From: Yoonia sp. F2084L
GTDB taxonomy: Bacteria; Pseudomonadota; Alphaproteobacteria; Rhodobacterales; Rhodobacteraceae
Direction: 5' to 3'
Assembly: GCF_023015625.1 (NCBI RefSeq)
Contig: NZ_JALKAH010000004.1
Coordinates: forward strand, 310,001-374,000
DNA: 64,000 bases
Shown: positions 27,408-36,644 of the stretch, in pieces
Layout: every line of letters starts with the position of its first letter
Position numbering within the stretch: position 1 is the first letter of the stretch
Notes under the pieces: model-generated
What the model saw: only the letters and a program-made list of their open reading frames with translations
Told to the model about the DNA's origin: nothing
Databases searched by the model: none
Program-made: the position numbers and the translations under genes

Positions 27408-28369
27408 TCCACTTTGGAACAACGCAGAACGGTGAAGACGTCCAAAAGATCACACTTGCCGCTGGCGATCTGACGGTGCAACTGCTCACATGGGGGGCTG
27501 TTGTTCAAGACGTGCAATTGGCGGGCGCAGACAGGTCACTGACGCTGGGGTCCGATCAACTCTCTGATTATGAAGGGGACATGCGCCATCACGGGGCACT
27601 GATAGGCCCCGTCGCCAACCGGATCAGCAACGCGCGGGTCAGGTTAGACGGCATGATGTATGAGCTGGAGCGCAATCAGGATGGGCGGATCCACCTGCAC
27701 TCAGGCGCGCAGGCGACACATCTGCAAGTCTGGGATGTGGTTGAGGTCACGCCCAGTGCCGCCACCCTTGCCATCACGTTGCCCGACGGCATGTGTGGGC
27801 TGCCGGGCACTCGGAAAATTACCGCAAGGTTTGAGATCACTGCCCCTGCGACCCTGACAATGACCGTTCATGGCACGACCGATGCCACCACGCTGATGAA
27901 CTTCGCCAACCATAGCTATTGGAACCTTGACGGCAGCGAGACATATGACGGGCACCGGCTGTGGATCGCCGCAGATCGCTATCTGCCCTGCATGCAGGAT
28001 GACTATCCCACAGGCGAAATTGTTGACGTGACAGGGACCGACATGGATTTTCGCGCAGAGCGCGAAATCACCGTGAACAGGCCGCCCTTTGACAACAACT
28101 TTTGTTTGTCCGACACAGACCAACCACTACGGGATGTACTTACGCTTACAGGCGGCAGCGGCGTTCAGATGACGATGGGAACGACGGCGACCGGTATTCA
28201 GGTATATGATGCGCGTGACGCACAGCGCCCCGGCAAAACCCGCTATGAAGGTTTGGCGATTGAGGCTCAGGCGTGGCCTGATGCACCTAACAATGCAGCG
28301 TTTCCGTCAATCAAAGTCACCCCTGACGCGCCTTACAGCCAGACAACCCAGTGGCGGTTTCAGGCCTAG
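27404..28369 (+). CDS. galM: Aldose 1-epimerase (galactose mutarotase)
   Basis: GalM interconverts alpha and beta anomers, bringing galactose released by the two hydrolases into the form its dehydrogenase takes. The 321-aa protein has HGALIGPVANRI, the histidine in FANHSYWNL and the glutamate in LAIEAQAWPDAPN. GTG 27404 is chosen because it overlaps the GH42 stop as GTGA; an upstream TTG would only add five residues. It ends the galactoside operon, overlapping the convergent uraH stop by CTAG. Confidence 0.88.
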   Translation: MIHFGTTQNGEDVQKITLAAGDLTVQLLTWGAVVQDVQLAGADRSLTLGSDQLSDYEGDMRHHGALIGPVANRISNARVRLDGMMYELERNQDGRIHLHSGAQATHLQVWDVVEVTPSAATLAITLPDGMCGLPGTRKITARFEITAPATLTMTVHGTTDATTLMNFANHSYWNLDGSETYDGHRLWIAADRYLPCMQDDYPTGEIVDVTGTDMDFRAEREITVNRPPFDNNFCLSDTDQPLRDVLTLTGGSGVQMTMGTTATGIQVYDARDAQRPGKTRYEGLAIEAQAWPDAPNNAAFPSIKVTPDAPYSQTTQWRFQA

Positions 28370-28710
28370 CTGCCGCGATAGGTGGAAAAGCTGAAAGGTG
28401 AGACCAGCAATGGGACGTGATAGTGCGATGATGGATCATTGATCCCAAAGCGCAGCGGAATTTCATCCAGAAAGCTGATGTCTTCTTGGCGCCCAAAATA
28501 CGCACCTGCCTGAAAAACCAGCTCGTAGCGTCCCACGGCAAAATCGGCCGCTGGCAGAATAGGACTGTCCGTCCGCCCATCATCATTTGTCACCATCCGC
28601 ACAAGGTGAGTCCGGCCATCGCCCTCCAGCCGATAAAGATCAATCTGCATCCCGGCGGCAGGCAATCCGCTGGCCGTATCCAGAACATGCGTCGTTAAAA
28701 ATCCGCTCAT
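28366..28710 (-). CDS. uraH: 5-hydroxyisourate hydrolase (transthyretin-like)
   Basis: HIUase hydrolyses 5-hydroxyisourate in purine (urate) breakdown. The 114-aa chain starts MSGFLTTHVLDTASGLPA with the HVLD motif and ends in the invariant YRGS; SSHYHVPLLVSP lies near the end. The frame stays open upstream to an ATG at 28806, adding 32 residues (MPCDYTRDEIIEKLRDIVRN...) with coding-like codon use, so a longer 146-aa form is possible. No other urate genes are nearby; it sits alone between the galactoside operon and cydA. The stop overlaps that of galM. Confidence 0.87.
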   Translation of the reverse strand: MSGFLTTHVLDTASGLPAAGMQIDLYRLEGDGRTHLVRMVTNDDGRTDSPILPAADFAVGRYELVFQAGAYFGRQEDISFLDEIPLRFGINDPSSHYHVPLLVSPFSFSTYRGS

Positions 28711-28888
28711 CTCGCCCCCGCTATTTTCACCACGAACATTCAGGATATTGCGCACGATGTCACGCAGCTTTTCAATGATTTCGTCGCGGGTATAATCGCA
28801 CGGCATTGCCGCGCTTTGCTGTCGCACCCCCCGTGACCTATGCCGCAGCGCAGCTACATGAGCGGCAACGATTGAAACGAGGCAAGTC

Positions 28889-30283
28889 ATGGAACTTGAA
28901 ACACTGCTTTTGTCCCGCATCCAATTTGCGGCAAACATTTCTTTCCACATCCTTTTCCCAACGATCACGATCGCATTGGGCTGGGTGCTGCTGTTCTTCA
29001 AACTGCGCTACAACCGCACCGGCGAAGAGCGCTGGATGGAAGCCTATCGCTTCTGGGTGAAAATCTTTGCCCTGTCCTTCGCGATGGGCGTCGTTTCAGG
29101 TATCACCATGTCGTTCCAGTTCGGCACCAACTGGCCGGGCTTCATGGAAAAAGTGGGCAATATCGCGGGGCCATTGCTGGCCTACGAGATCATGACCGCG
29201 TTCTTCCTCGAAGCTGTCTTTCTTGGCATCATGCTGTTTGGCTTCAGCCGCGTGCCCAACTGGGTGCACACGCTGGCGACCTTCCTTGTAGCGTTTGGCA
29301 CCATGATGTCGGCCTTCTGGATCATCGTGCTGAATTCATGGATGCATACACCCCAAGGTTTTGAGATGATTGACGGTGTGGCCCATGCAACCGATTGGTC
29401 CGCAATCATTTTCAACCCGTCTATGCCATACCGCTTTACGCATATGGTACTGGCCAGCTTCTTGACCGTCAGCTTCCTGATCGCAGGTGTCAGCGCATTC
29501 CGCTGGCTGATCGGCGGACGCACCGAAGGTGTGCGGGTGGCGATGAAAACCGCGATTATTGCGGCTGCTGTGCTGATCCCAATACAGATCCTCGTCGGTG
29601 ATTTTCATGGACTGAACACAAAAGAATATCAGCCTGCGAAAGTCGCAGCGATGGAAGGCAACTGGGAAACCGGTACCGGTGTTCCGCTGATCCTGTTTGC
29701 AATCCCGGATGAAGAAGCACGTGAAAACCGCTTTGAGATTGGCATCCCCAAGCTGGCGTCCTTCATTCTGACCCATGACTGGAACGGCGAAGTCCAAGGT
29801 TTGAACGACTTCGTCACCGAGGACGGCGAGGTGCTGCACCCACGCGTATCCCCGGTCTTCTGGTCGTTCCGCGTCATGGTGGGCACAGGTTTGCTGATGC
29901 TGCTGGTCAGTTGGACCGCGACCTACATGATTCTGCGCCGCAAGCGCGGGATCGAGGGACTGCCGAAACCGATGCTCTACGGCTTGGTTGGGATGAGTTT
30001 CAGCGGATGGCTGGCCACTCTCGCTGGCTGGTACACAACCGAGATTGGTCGCCAACCTTGGCTTGTTCACGGTGTCATGACAACTAAAGAAGCGGTCGCC
30101 GATGTGCCTGCGCCGTTGGTTCTGTCAACACTGATTGCTTACCTTTTGGTTTATGCAGCACTGCTTGCGGCCTATATCTTTGTCATCTTCTATCTGGCAC
30201 GCAAGACAGCGCGGGGCGAAAGCATTGGCACTTCGATTGCACCGTCACCGGCTTCGGTCCCTAAAGCCATGCCAGCGGAGTAG
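28889..30283 (+). CDS. cydA: Cyanide-insensitive terminal oxidase subunit I
   Basis: Subunit I of a bd-type quinol oxidase, reducing O2 at the inner membrane without proton pumping. The 464-aa protein has the heme ligands His20 (NISFHILFP) and His185 (RFTHMVLAS) and a methionine in FRVMVGTG, plus the acidic pair Glu100/Glu108. The short periplasmic Q-loop and GWYTTEIGRQPWLVHG place it in the CIO subgroup. A GAGG site precedes the ATG. cydB follows 4 nt later. No cydX-like ORF or cydDC genes are visible nearby. Confidence 0.92.
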   Translation: MELETLLLSRIQFAANISFHILFPTITIALGWVLLFFKLRYNRTGEERWMEAYRFWVKIFALSFAMGVVSGITMSFQFGTNWPGFMEKVGNIAGPLLAYEIMTAFFLEAVFLGIMLFGFSRVPNWVHTLATFLVAFGTMMSAFWIIVLNSWMHTPQGFEMIDGVAHATDWSAIIFNPSMPYRFTHMVLASFLTVSFLIAGVSAFRWLIGGRTEGVRVAMKTAIIAAAVLIPIQILVGDFHGLNTKEYQPAKVAAMEGNWETGTGVPLILFAIPDEEARENRFEIGIPKLASFILTHDWNGEVQGLNDFVTEDGEVLHPRVSPVFWSFRVMVGTGLLMLLVSWTATYMILRRKRGIEGLPKPMLYGLVGMSFSGWLATLAGWYTTEIGRQPWLVHGVMTTKEAVADVPAPLVLSTLIAYLLVYAALLAAYIFVIFYLARKTARGESIGTSIAPSPASVPKAMPAE

Positions 30284-30287
30284 CACC

Positions 30288-31298
30288 ATGTATTACTTTG
30301 GCGATCCTACCATATGGCTACCCTTCGTCTTTGCGGGGCTCATGGGCGTATCCATCCTGATCTACGTTGTACTCGATGGTTTTGACCTTGGGGTCGGCGT
30401 CCTTTTTCCCTTTGCCGAGGAGGATGAAAAAGACCGGATGATTGCATCCATCGGGCCATTCTGGGACGCAAATGAAACATGGCTGGTTCTGGCTGTCGGC
30501 CTTTTGCTGGTGGCGTTCCCATCAGCGCACGGCGCGATCCTGACGGCGCTCTATCTGCCGGTCGCGATCATGCTGATCGGATTGATCCTGCGCGGCGTCG
30601 CATTCGAATTTCGCGCCAAGGCTCCCGCCCCGCATAAACGCCTGTGGAACAATGCGTTCTTTATCGGCTCTCTTATGACGTCACTCAGCCAAGGCTTTAT
30701 GCTGGGCATGTATGTGATGGGGCTGGAATGGACATGGCTGAACTTCGCGTTCGCACTGCTGACAGCGGTGTTTCTGACCGTTGGCTACAGTTTTATCGGC
30801 GCGACTTGGGTCATCCACAAAACATCGGACGCATTGCAAATCAAGGCCGTCGAGTGGGCCAAGGGCGGTATCTGGGGGCTGGTGCTGGGGATTGGTGCAA
30901 TCTCACTTGCTACCCCATTCGTCAGCACCCGGATCTTTGACAAATGGTTCAGCTTTCCCGAGGCACTTTATCTCTCGCCGCTCCCAATTCTATCCGCTTT
31001 GCTGGTTTTCTGGCTCTGGTCGATGCTGCGCAAAATGCCCTACGCCGATGACCGCAGATCGTGGCAGCCATTTGCGGCGGCGACAGCACTTTGGGTGATG
31101 GCCTTCGGCGGGATGGCCTATAGCTTCTACCCCTATGTGGTGCCCGAACAGATCACGATTTATGAGGCCGCCAGCGCGCCCGAAAGCCTGTTCATCATTC
31201 TGATCGGGACTTGTATCGTCCTGCCGACAATTATGGGATATACAGTGTTGTCCTATGTGATCTTCCGCGGAAAGGCGACGGAACTGCGCTATGACTAA
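30288..31298 (+). CDS. cydB: Cyanide-insensitive terminal oxidase subunit II
   Basis: Subunit II of the bd-type oxidase, 336 aa with about eight helices. The start MYYFGDPTIWLPFVFAGLMG is set by position directly behind cydA; the frame upstream lies inside cydA. LDGFDLGVGVLFPFA and WDANETWLVLA near the N-terminus are typical of CydB. It is followed by two palindromic repeats that could end the transcript. Confidence 0.92.
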   Translation: MYYFGDPTIWLPFVFAGLMGVSILIYVVLDGFDLGVGVLFPFAEEDEKDRMIASIGPFWDANETWLVLAVGLLLVAFPSAHGAILTALYLPVAIMLIGLILRGVAFEFRAKAPAPHKRLWNNAFFIGSLMTSLSQGFMLGMYVMGLEWTWLNFAFALLTAVFLTVGYSFIGATWVIHKTSDALQIKAVEWAKGGIWGLVLGIGAISLATPFVSTRIFDKWFSFPEALYLSPLPILSALLVFWLWSMLRKMPYADDRRSWQPFAAATALWVMAFGGMAYSFYPYVVPEQITIYEAASAPESLFIILIGTCIVLPTIMGYTVLSYVIFRGKATELRYD

Positions 31299-31299
31299 A

Positions 31300-31325
31300 G
31301 TAGGGTGGGTCAAGACCCACCTTAC
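31300..31325. repeat. 26-bp palindromic repeat, copy 2
   Basis: GTAGGGTGGGTC-AA-GACCCACCTTAC begins 1 nt after the cydB stop. It has one G-T wobble and otherwise matches the copies at 18407 and 55774. It may serve as the 3' hairpin of the cydAB transcript. Confidence 0.8.
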
Positions 31326-31345
31326 GCTTGGCGCGGTGGTCGCAC

Positions 31346-31371
31346 GTAAGATGGGTTTTAACCCATCTCAC
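31346..31371. repeat. 26-bp palindromic repeat, copy 3 (diverged)
   Basis: GTAAGATGGGTT-TT-AACCCATCTCAC lies 20 nt beyond copy 2. Compensated changes (A-T for G-C in the stem) keep the fold, with one mismatch near the base. A tandem pair between cydB and the tRNA gene. Confidence 0.7.
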
Positions 31372-31427
31372 CAGCAGAATCGGTTTGACACCCCAGCCCC
31401 CATTGCGTAATCGGTCGCTCGTGGTAA

Positions 31428-31509
<82 letters not shown>

Positions 31510-31588
31510 CTCATTCCGGGTTAGCTGATGGGGATACGCAAGCTGTTGGCCCGACTTTGGGCGTTTGCTGCGCAAGCCACCCTGAGTG

Positions 31589-31622
31589 CGGGAGTTCAAA
31601 TCTCCCCCACGCCACCACCACT
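31589..31622. repeat. 34-bp direct repeat of the tRNA 3' end, copy B
   Basis: An exact copy of 31476-31509, including CCACCACCACT, with no 5' half of a tRNA in front. The spacer of about 79 nt carries no gene. This layout resembles an att-type duplication or a tRNA-tail remnant. Confidence 0.85.
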
Positions 31623-31675
31623 TCCACGATCCCGCATTTGTCGCTAACGTTTGTGCGAACGAACAGGGATGCATC

Positions 31676-33088
31676 ATGACAGTTCTCGACCAAATCACGG
31701 CTGCGATTGGCGCGGCGCATGTCCTGACAGGGGCAGATGCCGCCCCCTATGGCAAAGACTGGACAGGGGCCTACACATCGATCCCTTTGGCCGTTTTGCG
31801 CCCTGCAAACACGGCCGAGGTTGCCTCCGTTCTCAAAATTGCGAATGAAACCAAAACACCGGTCGTCCCTGCATCTGGACGCACGGGGCTGACCGGTGCG
31901 ACTTTGGCCGAAGGCGCGCTTATGCTGTCGGTCGAACGCCTGAACGACATCTCTGAAATCAACGTCGCCGGGCGCACTGCGACCGTTGGCGCTGGTGTCA
32001 TCCTGTCCAACCTGCATGATGCGGCGGACGTGCACGACCTGATCTTTCCGCTGACCCTTGGCGCGCGCGGTTCGGCGATGATCGGCGGGCTTTTATCTAC
32101 CAACGCTGGCGGGTCAAATGTCGTGCGTTATGGCAGCACCAAGGGGCTGTGTCTGGGGTTGGAAGTCGTCATGGCCGACGGGCGCATCATGAACCTGATG
32201 AGCGCGCTGCACAAAGACAACTCTGGCCTTGATCTACGCAATCTGGTGATTGGGGCGGAAGGTACGCTGGGGGTTATTACCGCAGCTGTCCTCAAGCTGC
32301 GCCCAAAACCAAAAGCCTATGCCACTGCGATGGTTGCTGTACCTGCGTTGCCTGACGCACTGGCATTGCTGCACAGGCTCCAAGACGAAACCGGCGGTGG
32401 TGTTGAAGCATTCGAGTATATGCCGCGCAGCTACATCGACAAACACAAGCAGCTGTTCCCGAATACCCAGCCACCATTCGCCGAAAGCTATGACGTCAAC
32501 ATCATGATCGAAGTCGCAGCAACCCAGAACAAGGACGCGATCCCCGGCCCTGACGGCAGCCTACCTGTCGTCAGTTCGCTGGAAGAAATCCTTGGCGGCA
32601 TGCTGGAGGACGGCACCGTGCTTGACGCCGTGATCGCACAAAACGAAGCGCAACGGCGCGACATCTGGAAGCGACGTGAAGATGCAGGCGAAGTGGCCTT
32701 CTTTGGTGGTGTTTTCGTGAATACCGATGTCGCAGTCCCGCTCGACAAGGTTGAGGTGTTTGAAAAAGCGCTGACGCCGCGCATCAAGGCGATTGATCCA
32801 GACGCGAGTGAAGTCATCGTGGCCCACCTTGGCGACGGGAACATTCACCACACCAGCTATATCAGTCGGAACGATCCCGCAGTTATGGACGCGTTGGTTG
32901 AAGCCGTCGAGGACGTCGTGCAGGAACTCGGCGGATCGTTCAGCGCAGAGCACGGCATCGGTGTGTCAAAACTTGAGACAATGAAGCGGCGCAAGGACCC
33001 GGTGGCGTTGGACGCGATGCGCGCGATTAAGGCCGCATTAGATCCGAACAATATCCTGAACCCCGGCAAGGTCATTCCAAGCGCCTGA
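31676..33088 (+). CDS. FAD-linked oxidase, D-2-hydroxy-acid dehydrogenase type
   Basis: A 470-aa flavoprotein of the GlcD/D-lactate dehydrogenase family. The N-terminal FAD_binding_4 domain has PVVPASGRTGLTGATL and SMGG-like LLSTNAGGSNVVRYGS. The C-terminal FAD-oxidase domain has VAHLGDGNIHHTSY and SAEHGIGVSKLETMKRRKDP, ending LDPNNILNPGKV. It would oxidise D-lactate, D-2-hydroxyglutarate or a similar D-hydroxy acid; the substrate is undecided. ATG 31676 with AGGG 8-10 nt upstream is chosen; the frame upstream runs into the tRNA tail repeat. It is a single gene followed by a double hairpin repeat. Confidence 0.87.
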   Translation: MTVLDQITAAIGAAHVLTGADAAPYGKDWTGAYTSIPLAVLRPANTAEVASVLKIANETKTPVVPASGRTGLTGATLAEGALMLSVERLNDISEINVAGRTATVGAGVILSNLHDAADVHDLIFPLTLGARGSAMIGGLLSTNAGGSNVVRYGSTKGLCLGLEVVMADGRIMNLMSALHKDNSGLDLRNLVIGAEGTLGVITAAVLKLRPKPKAYATAMVAVPALPDALALLHRLQDETGGGVEAFEYMPRSYIDKHKQLFPNTQPPFAESYDVNIMIEVAATQNKDAIPGPDGSLPVVSSLEEILGGMLEDGTVLDAVIAQNEAQRRDIWKRREDAGEVAFFGGVFVNTDVAVPLDKVEVFEKALTPRIKAIDPDASEVIVAHLGDGNIHHTSYISRNDPAVMDALVEAVEDVVQELGGSFSAEHGIGVSKLETMKRRKDPVALDAMRAIKAALDPNNILNPGKVIPSA

Positions 33089-33145
33089 GCAAGAAAATTC
33101 TCGAATTTTCTTGCGGCACCAGAAGGAATTTCGCGAAATTCCTTC
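33089..33145. repeat. Double-hairpin repeat, copy 1
   Basis: Two adjacent palindromes, GCAAGAAAATTC/GAATTTTCTTGC (33089-33114) and GAAGGAATTTCG/CGAAATTCCTTC (33122-33145), are joined by a short GGCACCA linker. A second copy of this compound element lies at 61125-61181. Here it separates the convergent oxidase and hemC and could terminate both. Confidence 0.8.
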
Positions 33146-33150
33146 GCCTT

Positions 33151-34086
33151 TCAGAAAAAATCGGGGCCAGCTTGCGCCAACAGCTTTCCCGCCATTGCGC
33201 GCCCCATCTCAGCACCGTCCTCGACAGCACCACTCATGTCGTCGACATAGACCTCGGTGCCATCGGTGCGCAAAATTTCTCCGCGCAGCCTGACCGACCC
33301 GCCATCAAGCTCAGCCAAAGCACCAATCGGTGTTTCGCATGACCCATCAAGATGCGCCAGAAACGAACGCTCGGCTGCCAGACGCTGGCCGGTGGGGCCA
33401 TCATGGATAGCTTCAAGCATCTGCGCTGCTCGGCTGTCATTACCCCGGCGCTCAATCCCAATAGCACCTTGGGCGACAGCGGGTAGCATATCCTCCGGCG
33501 CAACTGCGGTGCGCGGGACATCCGTCATATTCAAGCGATTTAGTCCAGCCATTGCCAGAAAAGTCGCCTCGGCCACACCATCACCCAGCTTTTTCAGCCG
33601 GGTTTGCACATTGCCACGGAACTCGACGATATTCAGATCAGGCCGCTTGGCCAGCAACTGCGACCGACGACGCAAGGAAGACGTGCCGACAGTGGCGCCT
33701 TGGGCCAGATCATCCAGAACCTTGGCTTGCAGCGACACAAAGGCATCGCGCACATCTTCGCGCGGCAAATAGGTGTTCAGCAGCAACCCACCGGGCTGAT
33801 CGACCGGCATATCCTTCATCGAATGCACGGCGATGTCGATGGACCCATCAAGCAATGCTTCTTCAATCTCGCGGGTGAACAGGCCCTTACCGCCTATCTC
33901 TTTCAATGGGCGGTCCTGGATGGCGTCGCCTGTCACCTTGATCACGCAAATCGCAAATGCCTCTTGGGGCAGATCAAAGGCGGCCATCAGCCGCGTCCGG
34001 GTCTCATGCGCTTGCGCCAAGGCAAGCGGTGAACCACGAGTTCCGATGTTGAAGGGTGATGCGGGGGTGGGCAAATCAAGTGTCAT
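33151..34086 (-). CDS. hemC: Hydroxymethylbilane synthase (porphobilinogen deaminase)
   Basis: HemC polymerises four porphobilinogens into hydroxymethylbilane in tetrapyrrole synthesis. The 311-aa protein has NIGTRGSPLALAQA at the start, AVHSMKDMPVD, GTSSLRRRSQLLAKRPDL and the dipyrromethane-carrying Cys250 in HLDGSCETPIGALAEL. It is divergent from hemE, which catalyses a later step; the 94-nt gap should hold both promoters. Confidence 0.94.
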   Translation of the reverse strand: MTLDLPTPASPFNIGTRGSPLALAQAHETRTRLMAAFDLPQEAFAICVIKVTGDAIQDRPLKEIGGKGLFTREIEEALLDGSIDIAVHSMKDMPVDQPGGLLLNTYLPREDVRDAFVSLQAKVLDDLAQGATVGTSSLRRRSQLLAKRPDLNIVEFRGNVQTRLKKLGDGVAEATFLAMAGLNRLNMTDVPRTAVAPEDMLPAVAQGAIGIERRGNDSRAAQMLEAIHDGPTGQRLAAERSFLAHLDGSCETPIGALAELDGGSVRLRGEILRTDGTEVYVDDMSGAVEDGAEMGRAMAGKLLAQAGPDFF

Positions 34087-34180
34087 GTTTGGATTGTTAG
34101 ACGTGTCAACCTAGCCTGACAACTCCCTTGACAACATCTTCTGCAATTGGGACCACAGTGGCGATACAAAAGGACACCTC

Positions 34181-35215
34181 ATGGCGCAGCAAAAGACTAT
34201 CCTCCGAGCCCTCGCGGGCGAAACTCTTCCCACGCCACCCATCTGGATGATGCGGCAGGCGGGGCGCTATTTGCCAGAATACAAAGCAACACGTGCGCAG
34301 GCCGGGGATTTCCTGTCACTTTGCTACAATCCCGAACTGGCGGCCGAGGTTACACTGCAACCAATCCGCCGCTATGGCTTTGACGCCGCGATCCTTTTTG
34401 CCGACATTCTGTTGCTGCCTCAGGCTTTGGGTGCGGACCTGTGGTTTGTCACAGGCGAAGGCCCACGTTTGTCCACCATCACATCAGCGGATGAACTGGC
34501 AAAGCTGAAACCAACCGACGCAATCCATGACACGCTAAACCCGGTTTATGAGACCGTGAAAATCCTGTCACGCGAACTGCCCAAGGAGACCACCCTGATC
34601 GGTTTCGCAGGCTCCCCTTGGACTGTCGCCACCTACATGATCGCAGGCCAAGGCACGCCGGACCAAGGGCCAGCACATGCACTGAAAGCTGAGAACCGCG
34701 CGGTGTTTGACGGCATCATCGAACGGATCACCGAAGGCACAATCGCCTATCTGTCCAAACAGATTGAGGCCGGTGCCGAATGCGTCAAACTCTTTGATAG
34801 CTGGGCGGGATCGCTGCAAGGCGAAGATTTCACCAATTATTCCATCAAGCCGATGCAGCAGATCACAGCAGCACTGAAAGAAAAGCACCCCGGCATTCCC
34901 GTCATCGCCTTTCCACGCGGCGCGGGGACCAAATACGCAGGTGTACATGCGGCAACCGGGGCAGACTGCGTTGCGGTTGACGAGGGTGTGGATGCCGCTT
35001 GGGTCGCCGAACACGTGCAAAAGAACGGCTGCGTGCAGGGCAATCTGAAGTCATCGCATATGGTCACTGGCGGCGATGCCCTTGTGTCCGAAACGCGCCG
35101 CATCTGTGACGCCCTGTCAGGCGGACCGCATATCTTCAACCTTGGTCACGGGATCACGCCGGATGCCGATCCGGAGAACGTACAACTGATGATTGACACC
35201 GTACGCGGGTCCTAA
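34181..35215 (+). CDS. hemE: Uroporphyrinogen decarboxylase
   Basis: HemE removes four carboxyl groups from uroporphyrinogen III to give coproporphyrinogen III. The 344-aa protein carries the signature [15 protein letters not shown] near the N-terminus, [12 protein letters not shown] and [19 protein letters not shown] precedes the ATG. It lies between hemC (divergent) and hemF (convergent, beyond a small gene), so three heme steps cluster here. Confidence 0.94.
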   Translation: MAQQKTILRALAGETLPTPPIWMMRQAGRYLPEYKATRAQAGDFLSLCYNPELAAEVTLQPIRRYGFDAAILFADILLLPQALGADLWFVTGEGPRLSTITSADELAKLKPTDAIHDTLNPVYETVKILSRELPKETTLIGFAGSPWTVATYMIAGQGTPDQGPAHALKAENRAVFDGIIERITEGTIAYLSKQIEAGAECVKLFDSWAGSLQGEDFTNYSIKPMQQITAALKEKHPGIPVIAFPRGAGTKYAGVHAATGADCVAVDEGVDAAWVAEHVQKNGCVQGNLKSSHMVTGGDALVSETRRICDALSGGPHIFNLGHGITPDADPENVQLMIDTVRGS

Positions 35216-35264
35216 ATTTGCCGTAAATGGTGGTTTTATTCAGGCGAACCGGTTGGAGCCCGCC

Positions 35265-35651
35265 TTGAAGTTACCTTTCACATTGCGATTGGTCTATCAC
35301 ACTGCCCGGGCCACCGTGCGGGCAGGTTTGTTGGCGGTTTTGGCGTGGCTGATATTTGTTCCCGCCACCGCTACCGAAGTCACGGCACTGGGTGCGCGCG
35401 ACGGAACCCAATACCCGGCGGGCCTGCGAACAATGCGCGTCGCCCGCGTTGTCGTTGCCGTAGCACCACCACGTACCTATGACATGATCGCCATGGTTGT
35501 CGGGCCCGACATATCACCATTGATGATCCGGCTTGCGATGACGCAGATGGCCGCCGGTAACGTCCTGCCCGCATCAACGCGTCAGAAGCCCATCGGCACC
35601 ATCGAGAGTGACCGGGATATCCCCGGACCACGCTTTATTCAGGTGGATTAG
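35265..35651 (+). CDS. Hypothetical protein with N-terminal signal or anchor
   Basis: A 128-aa protein of no recognised family. TTG 35265 is proposed as the start because GGAG stands 6 nt before it; the upstream frame overlaps hemE. The N-terminal stretch has basic residues then AGLLAVLAWLIFVPATATEV, a likely signal peptide or single membrane helix. The rest is mixed, including RTMRVARVVVAVAPPRTYDM and DISPLMIRLAMTQMAAG. It starts 49 nt after hemE in the same direction, and may be co-transcribed. Confidence 0.6.
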   Translation: MKLPFTLRLVYHTARATVRAGLLAVLAWLIFVPATATEVTALGARDGTQYPAGLRTMRVARVVVAVAPPRTYDMIAMVVGPDISPLMIRLAMTQMAAGNVLPASTRQKPIGTIESDRDIPGPRFIQVD

Positions 35652-35666
35652 CGTTCCAACCGTAAC

Positions 35667-36545
35667 TTAGACCCATTTGGCCAAAGGCGGCAGGCTCATC
35701 AATACCGCATTGGCATCATGCCCGGTCGCCAGACCAAACTTCGTCCCCCGATCATAAACCAAGTTATACTCGGCATAGAGCCCACGATGCACCAACTGCG
35801 TGTCCTTGTCAGTGTCAGACCAAGCAGTGTCCCGACGCTTTTCTACCAACGGGACATAGGCCGGCAGAAATGCCTTGCCAATATCCTGCGTCAGCGTGAA
35901 ATCGGCCTCCCAATCACCGGTGCAATAGTCGTCCATGAAAATCCCGCCCACACCGCGCGCGCGATTGCGGTGAGGAATATAGAAATACTCATCCGCCCAT
36001 TTCTTGAGCTTGGGATAATGGCCTTCTCCATGCGGGTCGAGATGCGCTTTCTGCGTGGCATGAAAATGCGCAGTGTCCGCGTCATACTCGATGCACGGAT
36101 TCAAATCAGACCCGCCGCCAAACCACCACGCATGCGGAGTCCAGAACATACGCGTATTCATGTGTACGGCTGGCGCATGAGGGTTTTGCATATGGGCCAC
36201 CAGCGAAATACCCGATGCCCAAAACCGCGGGTCATCTTCCATTCCGGGCACACCGCGGGCGGCCATCGCCTTTTGCGCGGATGCGCCCAACTGGCCATAA
36301 ACTGTCGATACGTTCACACCCACCTTCTCAAACACGCGGCCACCGCGCATCACGGACATCAACCCGCCACCGGCGTCTGATCCATCGTCTGAGGTGCGTT
36401 TGGTCTCGGACACTTCAAACCGACCCACACTACCCTCACCTTGATAGCTATCTTCGAGGCCTTCAAAGGACGCTACGATTTCGTCGCGCAATGTGCGGAA
36501 CCATGATGATGCTTTGCTTTTTTCCGCCTCAAACCCGTCTGACAT
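35667..36545 (-). CDS. hemF: Oxygen-dependent coproporphyrinogen III oxidase
   Basis: HemF oxidatively decarboxylates coproporphyrinogen III to protoporphyrinogen IX using O2. The 292-aa chain has VHMNTRMF, WWFGGGSDLNP, RARGVGGIFMDDY and the C-terminal EYNLVYDRGTKFGL, all family hallmarks, and ends SLPPLAKWV. The small protein downstream of hemE is convergent with it across 15 nt. Use of the O2-dependent enzyme fits aerobic growth. Confidence 0.94.
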   Translation of the reverse strand: MSDGFEAEKSKASSWFRTLRDEIVASFEGLEDSYQGEGSVGRFEVSETKRTSDDGSDAGGGLMSVMRGGRVFEKVGVNVSTVYGQLGASAQKAMAARGVPGMEDDPRFWASGISLVAHMQNPHAPAVHMNTRMFWTPHAWWFGGGSDLNPCIEYDADTAHFHATQKAHLDPHGEGHYPKLKKWADEYFYIPHRNRARGVGGIFMDDYCTGDWEADFTLTQDIGKAFLPAYVPLVEKRRDTAWSDTDKDTQLVHRGLYAEYNLVYDRGTKFGLATGHDANAVLMSLPPLAKWV

Positions 36546-36644
36546 TTTGCGCTTTTGCCCCTGATATTGAATAACATGCTAACTTAGCTTTTATGCACCA
36601 TAGTGATCGCACAACGATGATCCAGATCAAAACCGGAGACAGCC

